A program made the translations under genes and the position numbers. Under the pieces are notes generated by a model that was not told where the DNA came from, made no database searches, and saw nothing but the letters and a program-made list of their open reading frames with translations. Shown piece after piece: positions 47,070-57,609 of a stretch of DNA of 64,000 nt. This DNA comes from Thinopyrum elongatum (Eukaryota > Streptophyta > Magnoliopsida > Poales > Poaceae), in assembly GCA_011799875.1 (NCBI GenBank), contig CM022303.1:277832904-277896903 (forward strand), written 5' to 3'. Positions within the stretch are counted from its first letter, which is position 1. Each line of letters begins with the position of its first letter.

Positions 47070-47346
47070 ACCTGTTGGCCCCCCTATGGTAGTTATTTGC
47101 TCCAATAATTTTTATTTATTCCATAAAAATTCCTCGTGAAGTTTCAGCTCATTTGGAGTTGTGCAGAATAGGTAGCCTGACGTAGCTTTTTCAGGTCCGG
47201 ATTTCCAGCTGCCGGAATTCTCCCTCTTTGTGTGAACCTTGCATATTATGAGAGAAAAGGCATAAGAATTACTCCAAAAAGCATTATTATGCATCAAAAC
47301 ATCATAAATAACAGTAGGAAAAACATGATGCAAAATGGACGTATCA

Positions 47347-47360
47347 ACTCCCCCAAGCTT
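47347..47360 (-). promoter_or_regulatory. Polypurine tract of element B
   Basis: Minus-strand AAGCTTGGGGGAGT abutting the LTR start. It has the same core (AAGCTTGGGG) as the PPTs of A and C although the LTRs differ. Confidence 0.85.
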
Positions 47361-48924
47361 AGACGTCGCTTGTCCTCAAGCGAAAACCAAAATCGGAAAA
47401 CATGTCCACATGCTTAGAGAGAGAGGTGTCGATAAAAACAAAATACGGACATAGAAGCATCATGTATATTATTATAACAGCAACAAACTTTAATATAAAA
47501 CTTTATCATAGAACTTTTATCATATAACTTCTCATGAACAAGTAACAATTCATCACAACATCGAAGTATAAAGCATAAACTCTATTGAAAACCAACAAAC
47601 TCTGTTCTCAGTCAACTTTGCAACTACAATTCATCATCTTTCAGGAAGGGTCACGTATCGGAGCCCTTTTTTTGCCAAGTCCACATACTCAACCACCATA
47701 TAGTCTTCTATGATTGCTAACACTCACCGCATACACATGAGCAAAACGTTTCAACCGGACACATAGAAAGATAGGGGCTTATAGTTTTGCCTCCCAACAT
47801 ACTCACCTCGAGGGTGATGTCAACAATAATAACTCATGCTACTCATATCCAACTGGATATATGTGCCTAGACCTTTCCTCACCACATGATGCTTGCCAAA
47901 AGAGAAAATAAAAAGGAATAGAGAGAAGAACATGGACTCTTGCATAAAAGTAAATACATAAAAGTAAAAGATAGGCCCTTCGCACAGGGAAGTAGAGGTT
48001 GCCATGCGCTTATTTGTTTGTATGCTCAATCCCTTAATGCAAAAGAACGTCACGTTATATTGCCCCTTATGATAGCAACCTTTATTATGTAGTTTGCCAC
48101 TTTTATTCTTTGCCATCACAAGTTCGTACAACGCTCAATTTTCTCTTACACTAAATGATCCAACACTTTTAGAAGCAATTTTTATTGCCTTTTTGCACCG
48201 ATGACAACTTACTTGAAGGATCTTACTCAATCCATAGGTAGGTACGGTGGACTCTCAAAATAAGATTTGGGTTTAAAGGTTTTTGGATGCACAAGTAGTA
48301 TCTCTACTTAGTGCGGGATTTTTGGCTAGCAAAGATGGGGGCAAGCACCACATGTTAAAGGATCTATGACAATATAACTTCTATGTGAATATGAACAAAC
48401 ATAAATCATTAGGTTGTCTTCCTTGTCCAACGTCAACAATTTTGGCTTATAATATTTTGATGGGGGCTCACAATCACAAAAGATGTCCAGGATAGTGTAT
48501 TTGCATGTGAATCTTCTCTTCCCTTATTAATTCTTTCATGAATTGCATTATTGACCAATGCTATGTTTGTCAATCTCCAATAAAATTTTCTACTTATACT
48601 CTTCCTTATGTGATGTCATTACTTACCATAAAATTAGCATATGATCTTTTTCATTTATTTCTTTTCTTTTTATTAAACATGAAAGTAAAGAAAACAAAAC
48701 TCAAACTAAACTTTATTATATATCTCGCACACGATTACAAAGATAGATCACTAAGCAAACACTCGAAAAGAAAGGATCGAGTTAAATTTTTATTCATCTA
48801 AAGCAAAAGATAACTATGGATCGAACTAAGATAAGTAAAGGCAAAAGATAGTGGAGGTGATACGATACCAGGGCACCTCCCCCAAGCTTGGCACAAGCCA
48901 AGGGGAGTGCCCATACCCAATTAC
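47361..48924 (-). mobile_element. Non-coding 3' region of element B
   Basis: About 1.56 kb of AT-rich sequence between the extra ORF and the PPT, with no credible gene. A second PPT-like sequence lies at 48874-48889 (minus strand AAGCTTGGGGGAGGTG). Part of it (48240-48310) resembles 21210-21290 of element A (GGTGGACTC, GGATGCACAAGTAGTAT), so the two families share non-coding sequence here. Confidence 0.7.
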
Positions 48925-49449
48925 TCAATTTTCTTTTATTGATGAAGAAGGAGGTGGTGGTGATGAAGCAGTGGCAATCTTATCCTCGGGTTTCCATGGC
49001 AAGGGCTCACCATCATAAGAGGAGGAGTGAGTCTCACGGGTCCTACAACTGGCAGCCAAACTTATACATTTAAACCTCGCCTCATATTAAAAGACTTGGT
49101 TTTGGAGATCATAGATCTGGCTTTGGAGGAAGTTGATTTGCTCGTTGAAGGTGAAGATGATGTCCTTCATGGACTTGCCATCCACCTTGAGATCACGGGT
49201 GTAGTCCGTGATCATGAGGTGATTGGCATTGAGTCCATGTTCTACCATCCCCTTGCACCGGAAGACTTCCTGCTCCATAGGTTCAAGCCTAGCCTCCACG
49301 GATCCCGTCCCCTTGGGGCCTTGCACATCGCGGATGTGCAGCACCCCCTCATGCATCTGGATAGCCTGAGGGTGCTGCATCACCTCCCGCAAATATGGGT
49401 TGATGACGTTCTCGAAGAACTTGTCCTCGGAGGAGCTTGAAGTGGCCAT
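48925..49449 (-). pseudogene. Extra ORF of element B, unknown function
   Basis: A 175-codon frame from the ATG at 49449 to a stop at 48925, with one in-frame TAA at 49087-49089. Residues 1-120 are soluble and acidic-mixed. Residues about 95-120 form an amphipathic helix (INFLQSQIYDLQNQVF) suggesting a coiled coil. The tail after the stop is Ser/Pro-rich. There is no signal peptide, membrane segment or zinc finger, so it is not a typical envelope protein, although it occupies the position env-like ORFs have in Athila elements. It lies downstream of integrase, behind a 340-base spacer holding a GC-rich palindrome and a TATA-like sequence. I do not recognise the family. Confidence 0.6.
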
Positions 49450-49532
49450 GGTGGATTGGATCTGTCAGAAAACAGAAAGGAAAAGAAAACAGAAGATTTC
49501 TCCATGATACGGTGGTCAATAGGTTCGGGCGG

Positions 49533-49545
49533 TATATAAAGATTT
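49533..49545 (-). promoter_or_regulatory. TATA-like sequence before the extra ORF
   Basis: Minus-strand TTTATATACCGCC lies about 85 bases upstream of the ATG at 49449 and 55 bases downstream of the palindrome at 49600-49663. The plus strand reads TATATAAAG, a better match, so direction is uncertain. Confidence 0.3.
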
Positions 49546-49599
49546 TTAATCTTGGGAAACAAGCAAACGGAAGAAAAACGGAGTCTGGAAGGTACCCAA

Positions 49600-49663
49600 G
49601 GTGGGCACAACCCACCTGGGCACGCCTGGTAAGCCAGGCGCGCCCTGGTGTCTTGTGCCCACC
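49600..49663. repeat. GC-rich palindrome inside element B
   Basis: Arms of 30 bases (49600-49629 and 49634-49663) pair with four mismatches around TAAG. The sequence is related to the LTR palindrome (GGGCACAACCCACC... and GGCGCGCC) yet lies between integrase and the extra ORF. Confidence 0.9.
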
Positions 49664-49784
49664 AGGGGTGCCTTCCTGGTTGTTTCTTATTTTCCTAATT
49701 TTTGTTATATTCCAAAACGGACAGAAAATATTTTTGCGGATTTTTCGGAGTCCGTTTACTTACCGTATCACATACCTCCTTTTT

Positions 49785-51276
49785 TCACGATTCTGGAGTG
49801 TTCCGGAAGGTTTCCTTTATGTGTTCTTCCAGTGTCATGGTTTGGATAATATTGCTTTCAACGTTAATGGGCGTACCTAAGATATAATGTTTTATTCTTT
49901 GCCCATTGACAACCTTCGGGTTAGTACCTTCGGCATTATTTATCTTGATAGCTCCGGATAGATAAACCTCCTCGATAACATAAGGTCCTTCCCATTTGGA
50001 GAGGAGTTTTCCTGCAAAGAATCTAAAACGAGAGTTGTACAAAAGAACGTATTCTCCAACTTTGAACTCACGCTTTTGGATTCTTTTGTCATGCCATCTT
50101 TTAACCTTTTCTTTAAATAACTTGGCATTTTCATAGGCTTTGGTTCTCCATTCATCTAGTGAGCTAATATCAAATAACCTCTTTTCACCGGCAAGTTTGA
50201 AATCATAGTTGAGTTCTTTAATTGCCCAATATGCTTTATGTTCTAACTCAAAGAGGCAAATGACAAGCTTTTCCATAAACCATTTTATACGGAGACATAC
50301 CCATAGGATTTTTATATGCTGTTCTACAAGCCCAAAGTGCATCGTCTAACTTCTTAGACCAATTCTTTCGGGACCTATTGACAGTTTTTTGTAATATTAA
50401 TTTTATTTCTCTATTGCTAAGTTCAACTTGACCACTAGACTGAGGATGATAAGGTGATGCAATTCTGTGGTAAACATCATATTTAGCAAGCATTTTACAG
50501 AAAGCACCATGAATAAAATGTGAACTACCATCTGTCATTAAATATCTAGGGACTCCAAACCTTGGGAAAATGACTTCCTTAAGCATTTTAATAGAGGTGT
50601 TGTGATCAGCACTACTAGTTGGAATAGCTTCTACCCACTTAGTAACATAATCAACAGCAACCAAAATATGTGTATACCCATTAGAGGAAGGAAAAGGTCC
50701 CATGTAATCAAATCCCCAAACATCAAATGGTCCAACAGCAAGAGAATAATTCATAGGCATTTCCTGAAGCTTACCAATATTACCAGTTCTTTGACATTCA
50801 TCACAAGATAAGACAAACTTACGGGCATCCTTGAAGAGGGTAGGCCAATAAAAACCAGATTGCAATACCTTGTGAGCAGTTCTATCTCCCGCATGATGTC
50901 CTCCATAAGCTTCGGAGTGACATTTCCGTAGGATTTGTCCCTGTTCATGCTGAGGTACACAACGTCTAATAATACCATCTACTCCTTCTTTATAAAGATG
51001 TGGATCATCCCAAAAGTAATGTATTAAATCATAGAAGAATTTTTTCTTTTGTTGGTATGTGAAGCTAGGTGGTATATATTTAGCAACAATATAATTGGCA
51101 TAGTCAGCATACCAAGGAGTGTTATGAGAAACATTTATTGCAGCTAATTGTTCATCAGGAGAACTATCATTAATAGGTTGTGGGTCATCAAGAATATTTT
51201 CTAACCTAGACAAGTTATCAGCCACGGGGTTCTCAGCTCGCTTTCTATCAGTGATATGTAAATCAAATTCTTGTAG
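49785..51276 (-). pseudogene. Integrase of element B, broken
   Basis: Inserts the element cDNA into the chromosome. The HHCC zinc domain is visible (H-S-E-A-Y-G-G-H-H, then CDECQRTG). The catalytic D-D-E residues lie in [18 protein letters not shown] and [11 protein letters not shown]. The C-terminal part (49785-50260) has the GPYVIEEV-type chromatin-binding fold region. A one-base insertion near 50255 shifts the frame just after KACHLPL, and an in-frame stop at 51277 separates it from RNase H. Catalytic residues are all present, so decay is recent. Confidence 0.9.
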
Positions 51277-52600
51277 CTAAAGAACCCACCTAATGAGTCT
51301 AGGTTTAGCATCATTCTTTTCCATAAGATATTTTATAGCAGCATGATCGGTGTGAACAGTCACTTTAGAATCAACAATGTAAGATCTAAATTTATCACAA
51401 GCAAACACCACTGCTAAGAATTCCTTTTCAGTAGTAGCATAATTTCGTTGAGCAGTGTCCAGAGTTTTACTAGCATAATGAATAACATTTAATTTCTTAT
51501 CGACTCTTTGTCCTAGAACAGCACCAACAGCATAATCACTAGCATCACACATAATTTCAAAAGGCAAGTTCCAATCAGGTGGTTGAACAATAGGTGCAGA
51601 AATCAAGGCTTTCTTAAGTGTTTCAAAGGCTTCTACACAATCATCATCAAAAACAAATGGAACATCCTTTTGTAAAAGATTTGTAAGAGTCCTAGAAATT
51701 TTAGAGAAGTCTTTAATAAACCTCCTATAGAAACCAGCATGACCGAGGAAACTACGAATACCTTTGATATCTTTAGGGCATGGCATTTTCTCAATTGCAT
51801 CAACTTAAGCTTTATCCACCTCAATACCTCGTTCAGAAATTTTATGTCCCAAGACAATACCTTCATTAACCATAAAGTGGCACTTCTCCCAATTCAAGAC
51901 GAGATTAGTTTGCTCACATCTCTGCAAAACTCGATCAAGGTTTCTCAAGCAATCATCAAAAGAAGTTCCGTAAACGGAAAAATCATCCATGAAAACCTCA
52001 ACAATCTTTTCACAAAAGTCAAAGAATATAGCAGTCATACATCTTTGAAAGGTAGCAGGTGCATTGCATAAACCAAAAGGCATACGTCTATAAGCATAAG
52101 TTCCAAAAGGGCAAGTAAAGGTGGTTTTCTCTTGACCAGGTTGTGAGACGGGTATTTGAGAAAAACCGGAATATCCATCAAGAAAGCAAAAATGTGTGTG
52201 CTTTGATAGTCTTTCTAACATTTGATCAATAAAAGGCAGAGGGTAATGATCTTTTCTAGTAGCTTTATTTAGTTTTCTAAAATCAATTACCATTCTGTCA
52301 ATTCTTTGTGGAATAAGTTCATTCTTATCATTAGGAACAACGGTAATGCCTCCCTTTTTAGGGACACAATGAACGGGACTTACCCATCTACTATCAGCTA
52401 TGGGATAGATTATACCTGCTTCCAGAAGCTTCAGTATTTCTGTTCTTACCACTTCTTTCATTTTAGGATTTAAACGTCGTTGGTGATCAACAACGGGTTT
52501 AGCATCAAGTTCCATATGAATTTTATGCTGACAAAGAGTGGGGCTAATGCCCTTTAAATCATCAAGAGTATATCCAATGGCAGCTCGGTGCTTCTTCAGA
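51277..52600 (-). pseudogene. Reverse transcriptase and RNase H of element B, broken
   Basis: RT copies element RNA into DNA. Motifs in order are PKKGG, VIDFRKLNKAT, FLDGYSGFSQI, MPFGLCNAPATFQ and the catalytic box FMDD (about 51982-51993). RNase H (51277-51786) has [14 protein letters not shown], the Glu of TEKEFLAV and [11 protein letters not shown] single in-frame TAA at 51805 lies between the two domains where the family has a Lys codon. Upstream a frameshift near 52680 separates RT from protease. Confidence 0.95.
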
Positions 52601-52604
52601 ACCT

Positions 52605-54519
52605 TTAATAATCTTTCTTCTTCATGTTCTGAAAGGTTAGCACTAATAATAACAGGATAAATCTTTTTCTCATCAAGATAAGCATATTCAAAGCGTCTGG
52701 CAATTGCTTTAATTCAAACACAGGATCACCTTTAGGTGGAGGAGGACCTCCTAGAGTTTCAATAGGCAAATTGTGTTTAAGCAGAGGACGTTGTTCAAAG
52801 AAAATCTTATCTATTTCATTTCTTTCATGCAGATGCATATCATTTTCGTGGTCTAGCAAATATTGTTCTAGTGGATTAGTAGGAGGCACAGCAATAGAAG
52901 CAAGACTAATTATTTCATCCTTACTAGACGACTCTTTATTATGATGTTTTTTACTGAACTTGGAAAAATTAAACACATGAGACTCATCACCAAAACTAAC
53001 ACCGACAGTTTGCTTCTCGCAATCTATTTTAGCATTAACGGTGTTCAAGAAAGGTCTACCAAAGATAATGGGGCAAAAGTCATCTTGTGGGGAACCAAGA
53101 ACAAGAAAATCAGTAAGGTATTTTATTTTCCCACACAAGACTTCAACATCTCTAACAATCCCAAGTGGTGTGATGATGTCCCTATTAGCAAGTTTAATAG
53201 TAACATCTATGTCTTCTATTTCAGCGGGTGCTATATCATTCATAATTTCTTGATATAAGGTAAAAGTAATGGCACTCACGTTAGCACCTATGTCACATAA
53301 ACCATGATAACAGTGATCTCCTATTTTAACTGAGACAACAGGCATGCCAACAACGGGTCTATGTTTATCTTTTTCATCGGGTTTGGCAATTCTAGCAGCT
53401 TCATCACAGAAGTAAATAACATGCCCATCTATATTTTCAACCAAGAGATCTTTAACCATAGCAACACTAGGTTCTACTTTGATTTGTTCAGTAGGTTTGG
53501 AATTTCTAATACAACTTTTGTTGACCACAGTTGAGACTTTAGCATGTTCCTTTATCCTAACAGGGAAAGGTTGTTTTTCAATATAAGCAGTAGGCACAAC
53601 TAGATCAACATTGTAAATAATAGTTTCATCTTTAGCTATTACTGGTTCTTTAATTTCTTCTTTGATAGGTGGGTGATATTTAAACCACTTCTCCATAGGG
53701 AGGTCAACATGAATAGCAAATGATTCACAAAAGGAGGCTACTATCTCAGAGTCAAGTCCATATTTAGTGCTAAACTTTTGAAAAGCATTGGTATTCATAA
53801 AAGATTTAACACAATCATACTTGAGCTTAATACCTGACTCTTTACCTTTGTCGAGTTCCCAATCTTCAAAGTTGCGTTTAATTCTTTCTAAAAGATCCCA
53901 CCGGAAGTCAATAGTCTTCTTCATAAAGGAACCAGTACAAGAAGTATCAAGCATGGATCGATCATCATGAGAAAGCCGAGCATAAAAATGCAGAATAATA
54001 ATTTCTTTTGAGAGCTCATGATTGGGGCATGAATATAATATTGACTTAAGCCTCCCCCAAGCTAGAGCGGTACTTTCTCCTTCACGAGGCCAAAAATTAT
54101 ATATGTAATTCCGATCACGATGAACTAGATGCATAGGACAATTTTTTTTGGTGAAATTCCAATTTCAATCGATTCCAATTCCAAGATCCAATATCATCGC
54201 ATAGCCTATACCATGCCCATGCTTTTCCCTTCAAAGATAAAGGGAAAACCTTCTTCTTAGCTTCATCTCCGGGTAAACCTGCAAGCTTAAATAATCCACA
54301 AATTTCATCCACATATATCAAGTGCATATCAGGATGTTCAGTTCCATCTCCTGCATAAGGATTAGCTAGCAGTTGTTCTATCATACCCGAAGGAATTTCA
54401 TAACCAATATTTTCAGTAGGTGCAGTAGGTTGAGAGGTAACTAATTGTGGTTCCGATCGAGGTGAAGATACCCCGAACAAACCCCTCAAAGGATTGCTTT
54501 CCATAGTAACAAGTGACAA
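52605..54519 (-). pseudogene. Gag and protease of element B, broken
   Basis: Gag starts at the ATG at 54519 (MSLVTMESNP) and shows the Gag core with KVFPLSLKGKAWAWYRL. At 54141-54148 an eight-base homopolymer has shifted the frame; the rest runs in the ORF 52605-54134. The protease follows in the same ORF, with active site D-I-G-A at 53283-53294 (GLCDIGANVSAIT) and the later CPIIFGRPFLNT. No CCHC knuckle is evident. The protease keeps its catalytic Asp. Confidence 0.9.
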
Positions 54520-54581
54520 TAATTTTCAGCACGTAGTAATAATTTTTCCTTACCAATTTCCACTTACCAAGAGCGCTTCAC

Positions 54582-54599
54582 TCCCCGGCAACGGCGCCA
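54582..54599 (-). promoter_or_regulatory. Primer-binding site of element B, Asp-tRNA
   Basis: Complement of TCCCCGGCAACGGCGCCA, a perfect Asp-tRNA PBS, 11 bases inside the LTR at 54611. Confidence 0.95.
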
Positions 54600-54610
54600 G
54601 AAAAGAGCCT

Positions 54611-56089
54611 TGATGACCCACAAGTATAGGGGATCAATCGTAGTCCTTTCGATAAGTAAGAGTGTCGAACCCAACGAGGTGCAGAAGGAAATGACAAGCG
54701 GTTTTCAGCAAGGTAATGTCTGCAAGATAATTTGTAACGAGCAAGTAACGGTAATGGTAACAAAAGTGCAGCAAGGTAGCCCAATCCTTTTGAGGCAAAG
54801 GACAGGCCAAAATGGTCTCTTATGATAAGCAAAGCATTCTTGAGGGTACACGGGAATTTCATCTAGTCACTTTCATCATGTTGGTTTGATTTGTGTTCGC
54901 TACTTTGATAATTTGATATGTGGGTGGACCGGTGCATAGGTGCTGTTCTTACTTGAACAAACCTCCTACTTATGATTAACTCCCTCACAAGCATCCGCAA
55001 CTATGAGAAAAGTATTAAGAATAAATCTAACCATAGCATTAAACTTTTGGATCCAAATCAGTTCCTTACGGAATAGCGCATAAACTAGGGTTTAAGCTTC
55101 CGTCACTCTCGCAACCCATCATCTAATAACTACTCCATAGTGCATTCCCTTAGGCCCAAATATGGTGAAGTGTCATGTAGTCGACGTTCACATGACACCA
55201 CTAAGGGAATCACAACATACATATCATCAAAATATCGAACACATATCAAGTTCACATGATTACTTGCAACAAGATTTCTCCCGTGACCTCAAGAACAAAA
55301 GTAACTACTCACAAATGGTAATCATGCTCAAGATCAGAGGGGTATTAAATAGCATAATGGATCTGAACATATAATCTTCCACCAAACAAACCATATAGTA
55401 ATCAACTACAAGATGTAATCAACACTACTAGTCACCCACAAGTACCAATCTATAGTTCTGGTACAAAGATTGAACACAAGAGATGAACTAGGGTTTAAGA
55501 GGAGATGGTGCTGTTGAAGATGTTGATGGAGATTTCCCTCCCCAAGATGGGAGAGTTGTTGGTGATGATGATGACGATGATTTCCCCCTCCAGGAGGGAA
55601 GTTCCCCGGCGGAATCGCTCCGCCGGAGGGCAAAAGTGCTCCTGCCCAAGTTCCGCCTCGAGACGGCGGCGCTTCGTCCCGAAAGTCCTCTCCTTATTTT
55701 TTCTAGGTCAAAATGACTTATATACCAGAAGAGGGGCACCGGAGGTGGGCCGAGAAGGCACAACCCACCAGGGCGCGCCTGGGCTCCCTGGCGCGCCCAG
55801 GTGGGTTGTGCCCACCTGGTGGGCCCCCTCTGGTAGTTATTTGCTCCAATAATTCTTATTTATTCCATAAAAATTCCTCGTGAAGTTTCAGCTCATTTGG
55901 AGTTGTGCAGAATAGGTAGCATGATGTAGCTTTTTCAGGTCCTGATTTCCAGCTGCCAGAATTCTCCCTCTTTGTGTGAACCTTCCATATTATGAGAGAA
56001 AAGGCATTAGAATTACTCCAAAAAGCATTATTATGCATAAAAACATCATAAATAACAGTAGGAAAACATGATGCAAAATGGACGTATCA
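54611..56089 (-). repeat. 5' LTR of element B (right)
   Basis: 1479 bp from TGATGACCCACAAG to GGACGTATCA. Palindrome at 55757-55812 and minus-strand TATATAAG at 55717-55724 form the promoter of the genomic RNA. It lacks about 40 bp present in the left LTR, consistent with a slip between GCA repeats. Confidence 0.9.
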
Positions 56090-57376
56090 AGTACCAGGGC
56101 GCACCAGAGGCCCCTGGCATGCCTTGGTGGGTAGTGGGGCCCACGGGAGGCTTCTCCACCGCCTCCTAGCTTTGTAAATACTCTAATATTCCAGAAACCC
56201 TAGAGGAGAAGAGAGAAAATAGTTTCCGCCGCTGCAAGTTCTAGAACCACGAGATCCAATCTAGATTCCTTTTTCGACACTCTGCCGGAGGGGTTCTTCA
56301 TCATCACCCTTGCCCCTCCGATGATGCGTGAGTAGTTTAACACAGACCTATGGGTCCGTAGGCAGTAGCTAGATGGTTTCTTCCCTCTTTTTTATCTTCA
56401 ATACAATGGTCTCCTCGATGTTCTTGGAGATCTATTTGATGTAATGACGTTTTGCGGTGTGTTAGTTGGGATCCGGTGAATTGTGAGTTTATGATCAGTT
56501 CTATCTATGAATATTATTTGAGTCTTCTCTAAACTCTTTTATGCATGGTCTTTATAGCCTCGTATTTCTTCTCCGAAACTTTGGTTTGGTGTGGCCAACT
56601 AGATTGATTTTTCTTGCCACGGGAAGATGTGCTTTGTGATGGGTTCGATCTTGCGGTGCTCAATATGAGTGACAGAAAGAGACATGACACGCATGTATCG
56701 TTGCCATTAACGATAAAAAGATGGGGTCTATTCCTACATGAATAGATCTTGTCTACATCATGTCATCATTCTTATTGGATTACTCCATTTTCCATGAACT
56801 TAATACACTAGATGCATGCTGGATAGCGGTCGATGTGTGGAGTAATAGTAGTAGATGCAGGCAGGAGTCGGTCTACTAATCTTGGACGCGATGCCTATAT
56901 ACATGATCATTGCCTTGGATATCGTCATAATTATTTGCTCTTCTATCAGTTGCCCAACAGTAATTTGTTTACCCACCGTATGCTATTTTCTTGAGAGAAG
57001 CCTCTAGTGAAATCTACGGCCCCCGGGTCTATTTCCTATCATATTATTTTCAAATCTATTAATCCAAAAATCCAAAAATACCTTGCTGCACTTTTTATTT
57101 ATTTATTTTATTTTGTGTTTTTGTTAGATCTATTCAACCAATCTTATACAATTTAATCTATCTCAATACCGAGGAGGGATTGATAACCCCTCTTACGCGT
57201 TGGGTTGCAAGTATATTTGTTATTTGTGTGCAGATACTATTTACATAGTTTGGGTGGATCCTCCTACTAGATTGATAACCTTGGTTTCGTAAATGAAGGA
57301 AATACTTACCGTTGATGTGCTGCATCATCCTCTCCTCTTCGGGGAAAGACCAACGCAGATACAAGCAATCAGAACA

Positions 57377-57503
57377 CTTCTACGACAGCACAGGTATGAC
57401 TATCTTGATTCTGTCATAAAATCGTCATGGATGTACATGCATGACAGAAAACGTGACCTACTGTGACAAACACGTATCATCACGGAAGTGTTTTTTTGTA
57501 GTG
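57377..57503 (+). mobile_element. Right terminus of the CACTA transposon
   Basis: Continues 39236 across element C and ends TTTTTTTGTAGTG, the complement of the CACTACAAAAAAA terminus. ATCATCACGGAAGTG repeats the subterminal motif seen at 39166-39215. The flanking bases TGT may be the 3-bp TSD, but the other end is not available to confirm. Confidence 0.9.
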
Positions 57504-57609
57504 TGTCCACTTCCCGTGACCGAGGAGTACGAGGACAGCCGTAGCACCATGCTCAAGAGTACCAAGAAGATCTAGATGGTGTAGTTTGTTCACTAAAAGA
57601 TGGTCTGTA
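57504..57609. other. Short remnant between CACTA end and Copia LTR
   Basis: 106 bases of unique-looking sequence. One plus frame reads VTEEYEDSRSTMLKSTKKI before a stop, which could be the end of a coding region, but it is too short to identify. Confidence 0.3.

Larger units (their letters stand above)
45829..47346 (-). repeat. 3' LTR of element B (left)
   Basis: 1518 bp. The U3 contains a 24-bp-stem palindrome (47012-47069), then the TATA box at 46972-46979. It carries about 40 bp near 45941-45980 that the other LTR lacks. Confidence 0.9.
45829..56089 (-). mobile_element. Gypsy element B, gag-pol plus extra ORF
   Basis: Complete minus-strand element of 10261 bp. LTRs of 1518 bp (left) and 1479 bp (right) both run from TGATGACCCACAAG to GGACGTATCA on the plus strand. 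Flanks are GGCAC (45824-45828) and AGTAC (56090-56094), a TSD with two transitions. Gag, PR, RT, RNase H and IN occur in Gypsy order, followed by an additional ORF. The LTR start TGATACGTCCATTTTGC recalls Fatima/Sakura-type families (from memory). The LTRs are very similar apart from a deletion of about 40 bp. Confidence 0.95.
39242..57371 (+). mobile_element. Gypsy element C, gag-PR only, carrying element B
   Basis: Complete plus-strand element with TSD GAACA (39237-39241 and 57372-57376), nested in the end of a CACTA transposon. Total 18130 bp, of which 10261 is element B. Same family as A: 1575 bp 5' LTR, Asp-tRNA PBS, Gag, protease, 2.4 kb non-coding region, PPT, 3' LTR. There is no RT or integrase. 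Confidence 0.95.
45537..57371 (+). repeat. 3' LTR of element C, split by element B
   Basis: Pieces 45537-45828 and 56090-57371 join to about 1570 bp and end GCAATCA before the TSD GAACA. The split lies at the foot of the U3 palindrome. Confidence 0.9.
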
